Of a stretch of 45,356 nucleotides of DNA, positions 1 to 9,442 are shown in pieces. The position numbers and the translations under genes were made by a program. Origin of the DNA: Phellopilus nigrolimitatus (lineage: Eukaryota > Basidiomycota > Agaricomycetes > Hymenochaetales > Hymenochaetaceae); NCBI GenBank assembly GCA_021029095.1, contig JAJOHG010000207.1, positions 1-45,356 on the forward strand, written 5' to 3'. How positions within the stretch are numbered: position 1 is the first letter of the stretch; each line of letters starts with the position of its first letter. The notes beneath the pieces are model-generated. The model was not told the DNA's origin and ran no database searches. It saw nothing but the letters and a program-made list of their open reading frames with translations.

Positions 1-1703
1 GAGGCCTCGCCTTAGAGCGCACTTGGACGAAAACTAACGCACGATGTCTTCAAAAACGCGAAGGCCCATTTCCGGCCAGGTCATTACGCACCTCGGATGG
101 CGTTCGCGTTCCGGATTTCGCGATCGCGTGTGCGCTCCTCTTCGTCATGCAGTTCTTCCTGAGTACGTTGCGCTTCTCTCCCCGCCCGAGAAGAACGCTC
201 TGACCCGCCGTTGCAGTGCCCGAGACGTCGTACCGCCGAGGCGCCCTGCAGCCTCCGACAGCTCCAGCAGGGCGAGCATCGAGAAGCTGGAGCTCGAGGG
301 CAGGGAGGACGCGCGCTCCGTCCCGCGGAAGAAGGGCTACGTCGAGCAGCTCGCGGTTACAACGGTCTACCCGACGAAGGCGTCGTCGCGACGCTGCTGC
401 TCGGCCGTTCCTTGCGTGCCTCACGCCCGTCTGCCTCTGGGCCAGCCTGCTTACGGCGTCGCAATCACCTGGCTCGTGCTGATTGCCACGAGCGTCGCGC
501 AGCTGTTCTCTGCCGCGCGTGAGTAGCCGTATGCCTCTGTCCTTTTCTTCTTGCTTCATTTTTCGATTTGGCTAACTGGCTTTGCATGCGACAAGCGTAC
601 AACTTCTCTGCCGGGAACATCGGTCTGACCTACAGTAAGCTCGCTTAGCTGACTTACAGGCACCACAATTTAAAGCGTCACCAGTGTCGCCCTTCATCTT
701 CGCGTTCATCGCCGCGCTGCTCTGCGGCCCTCTGACGACTACGTCGCGAGGAATTCAGCCAGGCAAATCACGGTGCGTTTCTTCGTCATTATCAGCCCTT
801 GGCTGCTTGACAGCTTACTCTGCATGCACAGGATATTCGAGCCTGAATTATCGCCTCGTGCTGGTCGCGTTCTACGCGGTCTTCGGAAGCATGGGATTCT
901 TCGGTTGGGGGTACGATTATTCCTGCTCTGCGGTTGAAAAATGTCAAAGAATAATAATGATTTTCCTTAGCATATCAGCAAACTTGCATGACTCTGGATC
1001 GGCCCAGTGATATTCTTCGGATTAGTCAACTTCGGTAATTGTTATTTCTGCGCTCTCGTAGGATCGATTCTAACGAATCGCGCGCACAAGGCATCACTAT
1101 TGGGTGTTCTGCTGCCATCGGGTACGTCGTAGACTCGCACCGACAATCTGCCGATTCTGCGCTGGGTGCAGTCATCTTGTACGTCCTACAACGTTTGTCT
1201 GTCATATTGTGCGTGACAAACTCATGTGTGTCTCGTTTTTCTAGTTTCAAGAACATGTATGTCTTCTAAATTCTAATTATTCATCTACATTGAAGCCTGA
1301 ACATCGCCATTCAGGTTTTCTTTCATTATCACGTTCATCATCAATGAGTAAGCGTATTACTTTACTACAGGCGCATATCTAATTATCTCAAACTCGCTTT
1401 TCTTAGCTGGATCGAAGCCCGTGGCGTTCTCAACGTTTTCGGGATTTCTGGCGGAGTAACGCTATTCACGTCTTTCTTAACGATTCGTACGTTCCCGCTC
1501 TTGCATTGTCCCCTTAATATTAGTCTGATCGCGATCATATGTATCTTCATAAAGCCATGTACATCTGTGAGTGTCTGAGAGCTCCCGTGCCCTTTTATTC
1601 TGTGCTGACTTCCAGAATCTCTGAAGACGGCAAGCGCGCTCGCTCCTGGATCCACCGCACCGTCAATTTCGACGATGATGAGGTAACGGTTGTCGCGCAT
1701 TAG
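1..1703 (+). pseudogene. Decaying tandem copy of an MFS transporter gene (3' half, cut by window edge)
   Basis: This stretch matches the 3' two thirds of the intact MFS transporter gene (about 4509-6247) in exons and introns alike, so it is a recent duplicate rather than an ancient paralogue. The same splice sites can be seen, for example the intron beginning at 163 before the P-E-T-S-Y motif, and the same final exon ending in a TAG stop at 1701-1703. The reading frame is broken by small deletions relative to the intact copy: one base lost in the GCG(A)TTCGCG stretch near 107, one T near 117, one C in the TGAC(C)GACTAC stretch near 737, and one A in GAGGA(A)ATTC near 752. The net loss is about 36 bp across the aligned part. 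The 5' half lies outside the window, so I cannot tell whether it was ever complete. Sequencing or assembly error in this copy is the main alternative. Confidence 0.8.
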
Positions 1704-1890
1704 CGAGTAGCATATACAGAAGACTGTGGGACCGTACTCTTAGCTCTTATGGTGTACTATTTGGATGTCGTCGATGGGACTCTGTAGTTGGATTCACAAT
1801 ATCTCTGTTTGGTTGTTTTTGTGTATTGCAATAAGTACCCGCCACCGGAAAACAAGCTTTTGCCAAAGGTAAATCATTTGCCGCGTAAGG
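1..1890 (+). repeat. Direct tandem duplication, upstream unit (partner about 4509-6450)
   Basis: Near-identical sequence recurs at about 4509-6450 in the same orientation. Similarity starts at or before the window edge. It runs through the stop codon and about 190 bp of 3' flank, including the CCGCCACCGGAAAACAAG stretch at about 1838 and again at 6400. It ends near 1890 and 6450, where the two flanks become unrelated. The offset is 4508 at the left end and 4544 at the stop codon, so small indels have accumulated, mostly as losses in the upstream unit. Confidence 0.85.
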
Positions 1891-1957
1891 TGTTCGGCCC
1901 CAGGAGTTGCGCAGTCACCAGCTGGACAACCCAGGGCCGGAGACTCCGCACTACAGC

Positions 1958-2511
1958 ACTACAGTGCGTGAAGGCAAGGATTAACAAACCTGATAGCTCC
2001 GAAAAAATCTGGTCTCTAGTTTCGTTGCATCATATGGTTAGTCTCATTTACAGTTGATTCGGGTAGGGATAATCCATATCTTCAACGCCTGTTGAAGAGC
2101 TTTTTGAGTTGCTGAAAAACAAAAAATTCGACTGGAAGTTTTTGAAACAAGTACTATATATAGTAATATTATGTAGCAGCTTACCATATTTAGAGTGTAT
2201 TACATAAGACAATCGCTTAGCTCAAAAAGAAAATCCGCCTTGAAGTAAGGTATGGTGATGTTTATACACTCATTTCGACCATTTTATGGCCTGTATAGCT
2301 TATCTGAGATGTAGATGTAACTGTTTATTATTTTATTATTTTATTATTATTTATTTTCAGCGAAAAGATTGAAACATTATTACCAAAACGGGAAATTGCA
2401 TAACTGTGTATATCTTTCTTACTTTCATCACAAAAGTTCAACCTGAATTTCCGAACTCGCAAAACTCAAGGCTGTATGCAGTTGCAGGGTCTTGCCTTCA
2501 CGCACTGTAGT
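1958..2511. mobile_element. Possible non-autonomous element bounded by 21-bp inverted repeats
   Basis: Positions 1958-1978 (beginning ACTACAGTGCGTG, ending GGCAAG) are the exact reverse complement of 2491-2511. The 512 bp between them are AT-rich and non-coding. No target-site duplication is visible immediately outside the repeats. The right flank continues into AGTAATTTGGTGTC (2509-2522), a 14-mer that recurs inside the foldback element at 2979-2992, so the two structures may be relatives. A MITE-like element is an inference. The inverted repeat itself is directly visible. Confidence 0.4.
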
Positions 2512-2838
2512 AATTTGGTGTCCCATTGACCGGTGAATGACTGTATATAATAACCTATATTAGGCAAATTTAAATGTATTTTAATTATTAATACAATTTG
2601 TTTCAAATTTACAGTGAAAGGAAAAAGCTGACAAATAAGAAATCTACAATACAACATCTGTAGACATGCTTGACCTCTAACCAATGCGTATAAACAAAGT
2701 AGCGAATTTAGATAGAATAATAATTCAGCCTTTCCGTTTGTTGACATGCACAAGTTAACAAAGCACGGACGAAGAAAATCACGCACAGAAGCCGTTGCGT
2801 CACAACCGCAGTCGTACCGAGCACTTATTTCGACTGAG

Positions 2839-2858
2839 CGGTGACTTCCCAGTCACCG
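2839..2858. repeat. Small perfect hairpin (8-bp stem, 4-nt loop)
   Basis: The 20 bases CGGTGACTTCCCAGTCACCG can fold into an 8-bp stem with a TCCC loop. A related CAGTCACC motif occurs at about 1914, near the left edge of the spacer. Its role is unknown. Confidence 0.45.
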
Positions 2859-2879
2859 GTTGCAAATTTGGGCGATGGA

Positions 2880-3040
2880 TAGTGATACCGGGAGGCAAGG
2901 GAAGGCAAGGCAAGGTCAAGGTACCTCGACACCAAATTACTTGATTTAGACGAGCCATCATTGATTGGGTCCAAATCAAGTAATTTGGTGTCGAGGTACC
3001 TTGACCTTGCCTTGCCTTCCCTTGCCTCCCGGTATCACTA
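2880..3040. mobile_element. 161-bp foldback element with 68-bp perfect arms
   Basis: Positions 2880-2947 are the exact reverse complement of 2973-3040, leaving a 25-nt loop (2948-2972). The ends read TAGTGATACC and GGTATCACTA. The inner arms carry purine-rich GGCAAGG repeats. The hexamer GATGGA lies immediately outside both ends (2874-2879 and 3041-3046), which fits a 6-bp target-site duplication. There is no coding capacity. The perfect arms and clean flanking repeat suggest recent insertion of a short non-autonomous (MITE or foldback-type) DNA element. It sits about 90 bp upstream of the TATA box of the intact MFS gene, and its transcript would form a long hairpin. The superfamily cannot be decided from this sequence. 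Confidence 0.75.
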
Positions 3041-3128
3041 GATGGAGGCTACTCAACTCCCGGGGCCGAACGGGTCCTCAGCGTTCTCTGGTTCCGCCGG
3101 GTGGTTCAGAAAGTTGGGTCGGACGCAG

Positions 3129-3135
3129 TATAAAT
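3129..3135 (+). promoter_or_regulatory. TATA box of the intact MFS gene
   Basis: TATAAAT lies 169 bp before the ATG at 3304. This would allow a 5' leader of roughly 140 nt. The foldback element ends 88 bp further upstream. Confidence 0.45.
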
Positions 3136-3303
3136 GTACTGTGCGAGTATCTGCCTCTATGTCGACGCTCTTTGTGGGGCACCTGCATACCCTCGTCTCC
3201 AATTCTTGAGCTTTTGTCGACAACCTTATAACCGATCTCATTGTCGCTCTCATTAATTCCGAACTGCCAGAACTGTCGTTAGGACGAGAGTATCAAGAAC
3301 AGA

Positions 3304-6247
3304 ATGGGTCTCGGAATTCTAAATGATGTTTACCTTGATCACGTCCCGGGCACATCGCTCTTCAGCGACGACCCGAACGCGGCGGCGCTGAGTGCGTATG
3401 ACGGCGTGGATACAAGAAGGCTGAAGCATGCGAGCGGACGGAACGCACATATTGTACTCGTCCCGCAGCCGTCGGACGACCCAAATGACCCGCTCAATTG
3501 GCCGCAGTGGAAGAAACATATCGTGTTCTTTGTATTGTCAGCGCCTCTTTATTAAAACTCGCCGTCCGGTGTCGTTCCTCTAACTAAGCCCGTATTATAC
3601 AGGGTTTACGGGAGTGAGTTCTGTCCCGTTCATTGATTAATGATCATAACTAAATTTTGTACAAACCAGCCGTCCTTTGCGGCGGTTTGGTACACGGCCT
3701 TCGCTGGCTCCTTTCGAGATAGCAAATATATCTAATCTTCGCTGCAGGGCCCTTTGGTGACTACCGACGTCGTCGCAATGGCGGGAGAGTTCGACCGCTC
3801 CGTCCAGGCTATCTCGCGTGCACTCGGCTCGGCGCTGGTGCTTGCACTCGCACTCTCGACTGTCGTCTGGTCTGTCATAAGTCTGAAGATAGGCAAACGG
3901 CCCGTACGCATATTTTATAAGTTGTTTATACATATAGCACCGAACTTATTTGTTATGCGTCTTCGTTTGACGCGCTTAGGTCTTCCTTGCCAGTACAATT
4001 ATGATATTCGCTGGTGCCATGATAGCGTCTTTTAGTCGGTGTTCTTTTTTTTTTTTTTTGCGCGCGTTTCTCCTCATTTATTTCTTCCCCTTGTATAGCT
4101 TCGACATATAATATGCTTTTAGGTACATATGAACCATGATCAATCTTAAAATTGGTTTTTAACTTTTGCTGTAGGCTCCCGAATTTTACAAGGCGTCGGT
4201 CATTCAGTCCTGGAGTTCCTCGTCGGGTATGCTCTCCTGTCTCGTTCGATTCAATGGTCCGCTGAAAGTTCGGCTTCTCCAGCGCATCTATCGGAGATAT
4301 CTATTTCACTCACGAAGTCAGTACGAGCGCTCGTTCCTCAGAGAAGACGTCGACATTTACCGTTGTTCCTTGCAGCGCGGCGTGCCTGTAGCACTATGTA
4401 AGGAACTCTTGCCACATGCCCCCCCGGAGTGTGTGGTAGCTGATAAGGTATCGATAGGGAATTTGGCCTTGCTTAACGGAATCAACATCACTCCGTAAGT
4501 AGCACATAGATTTGGCCATTTAGAGCGAACTTGAACGAAAACTAACGCACGATCTCTTCGAAAACGTGAAGGCCCATCTCTGGCCAGGTCATAACGCACC
4601 TCGGATGGCGATTCGCGTTCCGGATTTTCGCGATCGCGTGTGCGCTCCTCTTCGTCATGCAGTTCTTCCTGAGTACGCTGCGCTTCGCTTCCCGCCTCGA
4701 GAAGAATGCTCTGATCCGCCGCTGCAGTGCCCGAGACGTCGTACCGCCGAGGCGCCCTGCAGCCTTCCAGGGACAGCTCCAGCAACGCGAGCATCGAGAA
4801 GCTGGAGCTCGAGGGCAGGGCGGACGCGCGCTCCGTCCCGCGGAAGAAGGGCTACGTCGAGCAGCTCGCGGTCTACAACGGGGTCTACCCGACGAAGGCG
4901 TCTGTCGCGACGCTGTTGCTCCGGCCGTTCCTTGCCTGCCTCACGCCCGTCTGCCTCTGGGCCAGCCTGCTATACGGCGTCGCGATCACCTGGCCCGTGC
5001 TGATTGCCACGAGCGTCTCGCAGCTGTTTTCTGCCGCGCGTGAGTAGCCGTAGTCGCCTCTGCCCTTTTCTTCTTCGCTTTGCTTTTCGATTTGGCTAAC
5101 TGGCTTTGCATGGCGACAAGCGTACAACTTCTCGGCAGGGAACACCGGCCTGACCTACAGTAAGCTCGCTTAGATGACTCCATGGACATCACAATCTTAA
5201 GTGTCATGCAGTGTCGCCCTTCATCTTCGCGTTCATCGCCGCGCTGCTCTGCGGCCCTCTGACCGACTACGTCGCGAGGAAATTCAGCCAGGCAAATCAC
5301 GGTGCGTTTTCTTCGTCATTATCAGCCCTTGGTCTGCTCTGACGAAGCTCTACTCTGCATGCACAGGAATATTCGAGCCTGAATTCCGCCTCGTGTTGGT
5401 CGCGTTCTACGCGGTCTTCGGAAGCATGGGATTCTTCGGTTGGGGGTACGATTATTCCTGGCTCTGCGGATTTGAAAAATTTCAAAGAATAGGAATAATG
5501 AGTTTTTCCATTTAGCATATCAGCAAACTTGCATGAGCTCTGGATCGGCCCAGTGATATTCTTCGGATTAGTCAACTTCGGTAATTGTTATTTCTGCGCT
5601 CTCGTAGGATCGATTCTAACGAATCGCGCGCACAAGGCATCACTATTGGGTGTTCTGCTGCCATCGGGTACGTCGTAGACTCGCACCGACAATCTGCAGA
5701 TTCTGCGCTGGGTGCGGTTATCTTGTACGTCCTACAACTTTGTTTGTCATATCGCGCGTGACAAACTCATGTGTGTGCTGTCTGTCTAGTTTCAAGAACA
5801 TGTATGTCTTCTTAATGCTAGTTAAGTCGTTCACACTGAATCATGAATGTCGCCATCAGGTTTTGTTTCATTATGACGTTCATCATCAACGAGTAAGCGT
5901 ATTACATTAACGCAGGCGAATATCTAATTAATTCAATTCACTTTTCTTAGCTGGATCGAAGCCCGTGGCGTTCTCAATGTCTTCGGGATCTTTGGTGGTG
6001 TAACGCTATTCACATCCCTCTTAACAATTCGTACGTTCGCGCTCTTGCATTGTCCCCTCGATATTAGACTGATCGTGGTCATGTGTATCTTCATAAAGCC
6101 ATGTATATATGTGAGTGTCTGCGAGCTTCCGCGGCCTTTTGTCTTGTGCTGACTTCCAGAATCTCTGAAGACGGCAAGCGCGCTCGTTCCTGGATCCATC
6201 GCACCGTCAATTTCGACGACGATGAGGTAACGGTTGTCGCGCATTAG
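3304..6247 (+). CDS. MFS transporter, 537 aa, 22 exons
   Basis: The predicted product is a plasma-membrane drug:H+-antiporter-type MFS permease. Its substrate cannot be told from sequence. Joined exons: 3304-3536, 3589-3613, 3670-3684, 3748-3903, 3980-4034, 4175-4226, 4283-4316, 4376-4397, 4458-4494, 4572-4672, 4728-5039, 5121-5159, 5212-5301, 5367-5445, 5516-5580, 5608-5667, 5700-5724, 5790-5801, 5860-5892, 5951-6030, 6099-6110, 6171-6247 (1,614 nt). Family landmarks appear in order: DDPNDPLNWPQWKK before helix 1, ILQGVGHSVLEFL then GDIYFTHERG around helices 4-5, NGINITPPISGQV, GWRFAFRIF, MPETSYRR at the start of the central loop, PYNFSAGNTGLTY, GPLTDYVARKFSQ, and IPMYIYGKRARSW near the C terminus. 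The weakest splice calls are the 15-nt exon 3 with its GTTTGG donor and the 140-nt intron 5. It is the intact partner of the pseudogene at 1-1703. Confidence 0.85.
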
Positions 6248-6450
6248 CGAGTAGAATTTACAGAAGACTGTGGGACCGAGTACTGTTAGCTCTTATGGGA
6301 TATTGTTACGGTGTATTTGGATGTCGTCGATGGGACTCTGTGTAGTTGGATTTATAATTTCTCTGTTTAGTTTGTCTTTGTGTATTGCAATAAGTACCCG
6401 CCACCGGAAAACAAGCTTTTGCCAAAGGTAAATCATTCGCCGCGTAAAGG
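4509..6450 (+). repeat. Direct tandem duplication, downstream unit
   Basis: This is the partner of the unit at 1-1890, in the same orientation, covering exons 10-22 of the MFS gene plus about 200 bp of 3' flank. This unit keeps an open spliced frame and the upstream one does not. The 5' part of the gene (3304-4508) has no visible partner here because the window starts inside the first unit. Confidence 0.85.
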
Positions 6451-6958
6451 GGTTTCTAGAACAAGCAGCGTTCCTGATCCACACAAGCCCTTCCTCTCTC
6501 CATGGCGATAGCTATAAAGTCACACAACTCACGAGAAAACCTCCTCAAGCCCACGATCAGTAGCCCCGATTATCCCCACTTGGCCCCCTTAGTTGCATTG
6601 GCGGTGCTCGAGATTAGCTTTCCAAGTACACGGCGGCTACGGTTATTACTGTTTGTGGCGCGTGCGGTGGCGCCGATGGACATGCACAGGCCGCATGCAT
6701 CGACGACTCTTTAATATCGGGTCTTCGCAGCCTCGCGACGCGAACAAAAACGAACGCAGCTTCCTCTTTTCTATTCACTAGCGTCATCTTATACAACCCC
6801 ACTTTGCGAGCTCGACGACTTTCCGACCTGCGGCAAGCGCGTTACGGCTTGCGGCTCCAGGTCGTGTCCAGCGCGCTCCAAGCGCGCCGCTTCTTTTCCC
6901 TTCTTTCTCTCTCTATCTCAAGTTCTCGTAGCTCTACTTCTTTGGCCGGCCCGGGACC
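6451..6958. other. Intergenic; no gene or repeat recognised
   Basis: The duplication ends at about 6450 and unique sequence begins. Short open frames exist on both strands but show no family resemblance and no convincing splice structure. A pyrimidine-rich stretch at about 6885-6945 directly precedes the ATG at 6959 and could be part of a fungal promoter. Confidence 0.4.
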
Positions 6959-7634
6959 ATGGAGGGCGTCCTCGACAAGGCGTACGTACAGACACCTGCT
7001 TTCTTCGTAAGCCCTGAGCTGACCGGAGGTTTTGACCACCCTTTTGGCCGGATGCGATGTTCGGATGTGGAACAGCCTGGCCCTGCGCGGCGTCACGGGC
7101 GTGCTCGTGCTCGCCCGCTCGTGGCTCACCATCTCCAGTGCGTGCGCTTCTCTTCTCCGCAACATGTGCAGAACGTGTGCCGCGTTAATGTGGGCTGACT
7201 TATTTGGTGGCGAAGGCAGAGGCGCTCTGACGGCGAGCGACGCGGCTGAAGTCGAGCGCCTGCTGTCCTGGACAGCGGAGGGATCGACAGGCTCGATTCC
7301 CTGGGGCGAGGGCGGGAGGTAAGCCGTGCTGAACTTCTTTGCCACCTAAACGCTGAAGGCGATACATAATTGACTTTTAAAATGTTCTTTTTCCCTTACT
7401 CGGATTTTTTTTTTAATGGATTATAGATGCCTGCACTTCCACCGCGCTCCCACACACACGCTCATTCTTCTCAAGCAACGCAGTGCGCCATCCACGCCCC
7501 AGGCTTTGCGAATGCGTCTCGGTATATCCTCGACGAGCGACCGGTTTACCAGGACCGGCGCGGCTAGCCTCTTCGCCCCGTCCTGCAGCTTAGAGTCGCT
7601 GAAGAAGGTCCATAGACCGAGCTCATGGTACTGA
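6959..7634 (+). CDS. Hypothetical small protein, multi-exon, model uncertain
   Basis: I do not recognise this gene. The ATG at 6959 sits in an excellent start context (ACCATGG) after a pyrimidine-rich stretch, and GTACGT just downstream at about 6981 could be a donor. Two stretches read like protein: MWNSLALRGVTGVLVLARS at about 7069-7125, and ALTASDAAEVERLLSWTAEG followed by STGSIPWGEGG at about 7227-7319. The second ends at a good donor (GTAAGC, 7320), and an acceptor lies just before about 7428. From there one frame stays open to the TGA at 7632-7634. I could not close a single consistent model, so the exon limits and even the reality of the gene are uncertain. Confidence 0.3.
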
Positions 7635-7942
7635 ATTCTGGGCACACATATGTATGATAACACACGATGTATTTTTTTAATTCTTCACTCCCCACCCCTA
7701 AATTGCAATCAACAACACAATGACCTATAATTTCAGCTTCACAACACGGTGCTGTACATTACATGAAAGAAAACAATGCGTGGTACATACAGCACTGATA
7801 ATGAATGTAGAGGAAAATAACGACCGCGCGACAGAGAGGAGACGAGGGGCCTGTGAACGACGTGTTAGTATTTGACCCATTTAGATCTGACGGGAATTGC
7901 CGAATGGGAAAATGTAGGAATTCTTCTGACGCACTCAGAAAT
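7635..7942. other. 3' flank of eIF5A; no gene seen
   Basis: AT-rich sequence lies between the doubtful plus-strand gene and the eIF5A stop codon. It presumably holds the eIF5A 3' untranslated region on the minus strand. No structured RNA or repeat was recognised. Confidence 0.4.
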
Positions 7943-8810
7943 TTAGGCACCCTTCGGCGCCTCCTTCCAGGACATAGCCTTCAGAGGGGGGAAAGTGTCA
8001 TTAGACCAGGGCCGTGTTTACACAGCCAAAAGGATTGCTCACCTGCTCTTCACCCATGGCAGAAACGATAGTGACAAACAGGTCTAAGCCTGCGTTGAAG
8101 CCCTCTTGGATCTCCTTGCCGAGAGTCCCTTCGGGCACCTTAACGTCGTCCTTCGGGTTACCGTCGGCGGTCATCAGGTTGAGAAAGCCGTCGTCGATGT
8201 TGACCTGAGACACGCCGCGTTAGAATTCCATACTTATAAATATATGACGATCGCATTTGATTACTAACGAGCTGGTATTCGTCACGCTTGACGTGGGGGA
8301 CATTCATGTTGTGAGTGGAGGGGGAGAGCTCCTCCTATTTTTACATAACAAGATACAAACATCAGTTTGTTAATTCATGTGCGGTTTGCTAAGTCGACGA
8401 ACCATCTTCTTTTGGGTGAAAATCTACAAGCGGTAAGATCAGCGAAACGATGCCAATGACAAGAAGAAGAAAAAAAATGCGTACATCATTGGCGACAAGA
8501 TGGACCTTGGCGTGGCCGTGCTTGCCAGTTTTCGAGGTGGACATTTCGGTAATCTTGCAAGGACGGCCTAGCAGAAACATACCGCGAACTCTTAGTAAAA
8601 GTGCTGAAATAGGTGACGCATATACGCAACACGCACCCTTGATTACGACAAATCCGTTCTTGCGCAGGGCAGAGCATTGCATGGGAAAGGTAAGGGAGGC
8701 GCCCGAGCCCGCCTGGGGAAGCGCGGGGGGTTCAGGATCTATGCAGGATCGATGTGGAGGTGCTGACTGACCTCTTCGAAGGTTTGGTTGTGCTGCTCAT
8801 CGTCAGACAT
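7943..8810 (-). CDS. Translation initiation/elongation factor eIF5A, 160 aa, 7 exons
   Basis: eIF5A binds stalled ribosomes near the P site and promotes peptide-bond formation and termination, notably at polyproline. It is the only protein carrying hypusine. Exons on the minus strand: 8772-8810, 8637-8712, 8485-8567, 8403-8423, 8269-8334, 8043-8204, 7943-7978 (483 nt). The N-terminal SH3-like domain holds the hypusination loop [12 protein letters not shown], with the modified lysine at K54. The C-terminal OB fold starts near [15 protein letters not shown]. Length and motifs match the family closely. One small departure is a Met where the family usually has Tyr, just before EELSPSTHN. The start [13 protein letters not shown] is the normal acidic beginning of this family. 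Six introns are placed in under 900 bp, and exon 4 is only 21 nt. Confidence 0.97.
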
Positions 8811-9442
8811 TGTGATAGAAATATGGGCGCGAAGATAGTCTAAATAAAGTGAAGGAGAGAGAAGGGGTCGCGGGTCGTAAGCGTGTTCGTCGAGGCGGGA
8901 AGAGGACGAAGAGAATCGATGTTGATCAGAGCATGCTGCACAGTTTTCATTTTCAAACCCCGCCGATTCAGATGGAAGTATATTTCCCACAGTCACTGAA
9001 CACAAAATTCTTAACTTCTGTATACTTCAAGAAGATAAATTATACTGTTATTCGTCTTTGCAGTCTGGGGGATGTGGTATATTACAGGCCAGAGGTGTGA
9101 AACATTTCAGAAGACAGTGAAATATAGGGAAATATTGAAACAGTTACATGCTAGCAAGCTGAAAACTGTACCGCAATTTCACTCGGAGGCTGACGAGCAT
9201 CTCTGGCATCTTTATCACAAATCCCCATACAGTTACAGATCCAAAAAGATTTTTAACTAGAGGAGAAGCATAAGTACTTTAGTTTTTACAGTACATATGA
9301 TCGCGAGTAGAAGAATGGCGCATACCTATATGCATCACATTTCTATATCTAGAATACATTTCCAAAGTCCGCCGTTACCAGTGCAAATTTGGGTCGCGCG
9401 TCGTTCGCAACCAACGCTCATCACACCCGCTTTTCTCTCGAA
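8811..9442. promoter_or_regulatory. Divergent promoter region of eIF5A and the Def1-like gene
   Basis: The 632 bp between two head-to-head start codons must serve both a high-output translation factor and a transcription-linked ubiquitin factor. No clear TATA box is visible for either gene. Short frames here have no family match. Confidence 0.5.

Larger units (their letters stand above)
1891..2873. other. AT-rich spacer between the two MFS copies; no gene seen
   Basis: No reading frame here looks coding, and the sequence turns AT-rich between about 2090 and 2760. It contains a TTATT-type microsatellite at about 2327-2358, a pair of 21-bp inverted repeats (1958-1978 and 2491-2511), and a small perfect hairpin at 2839-2858. 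The repeats suggest that this spacer is, or was, non-autonomous mobile DNA inserted beside the duplicated gene. I see no transposase fragment. Confidence 0.6.

Noticed and set aside
44..559. Long overlapping open frames on both strands (up to 169 codons)
   Set aside because: They cross the splice sites of the MFS pseudogene and disagree with the frame seen in the intact copy. They are shadows of GC-rich exon sequence.
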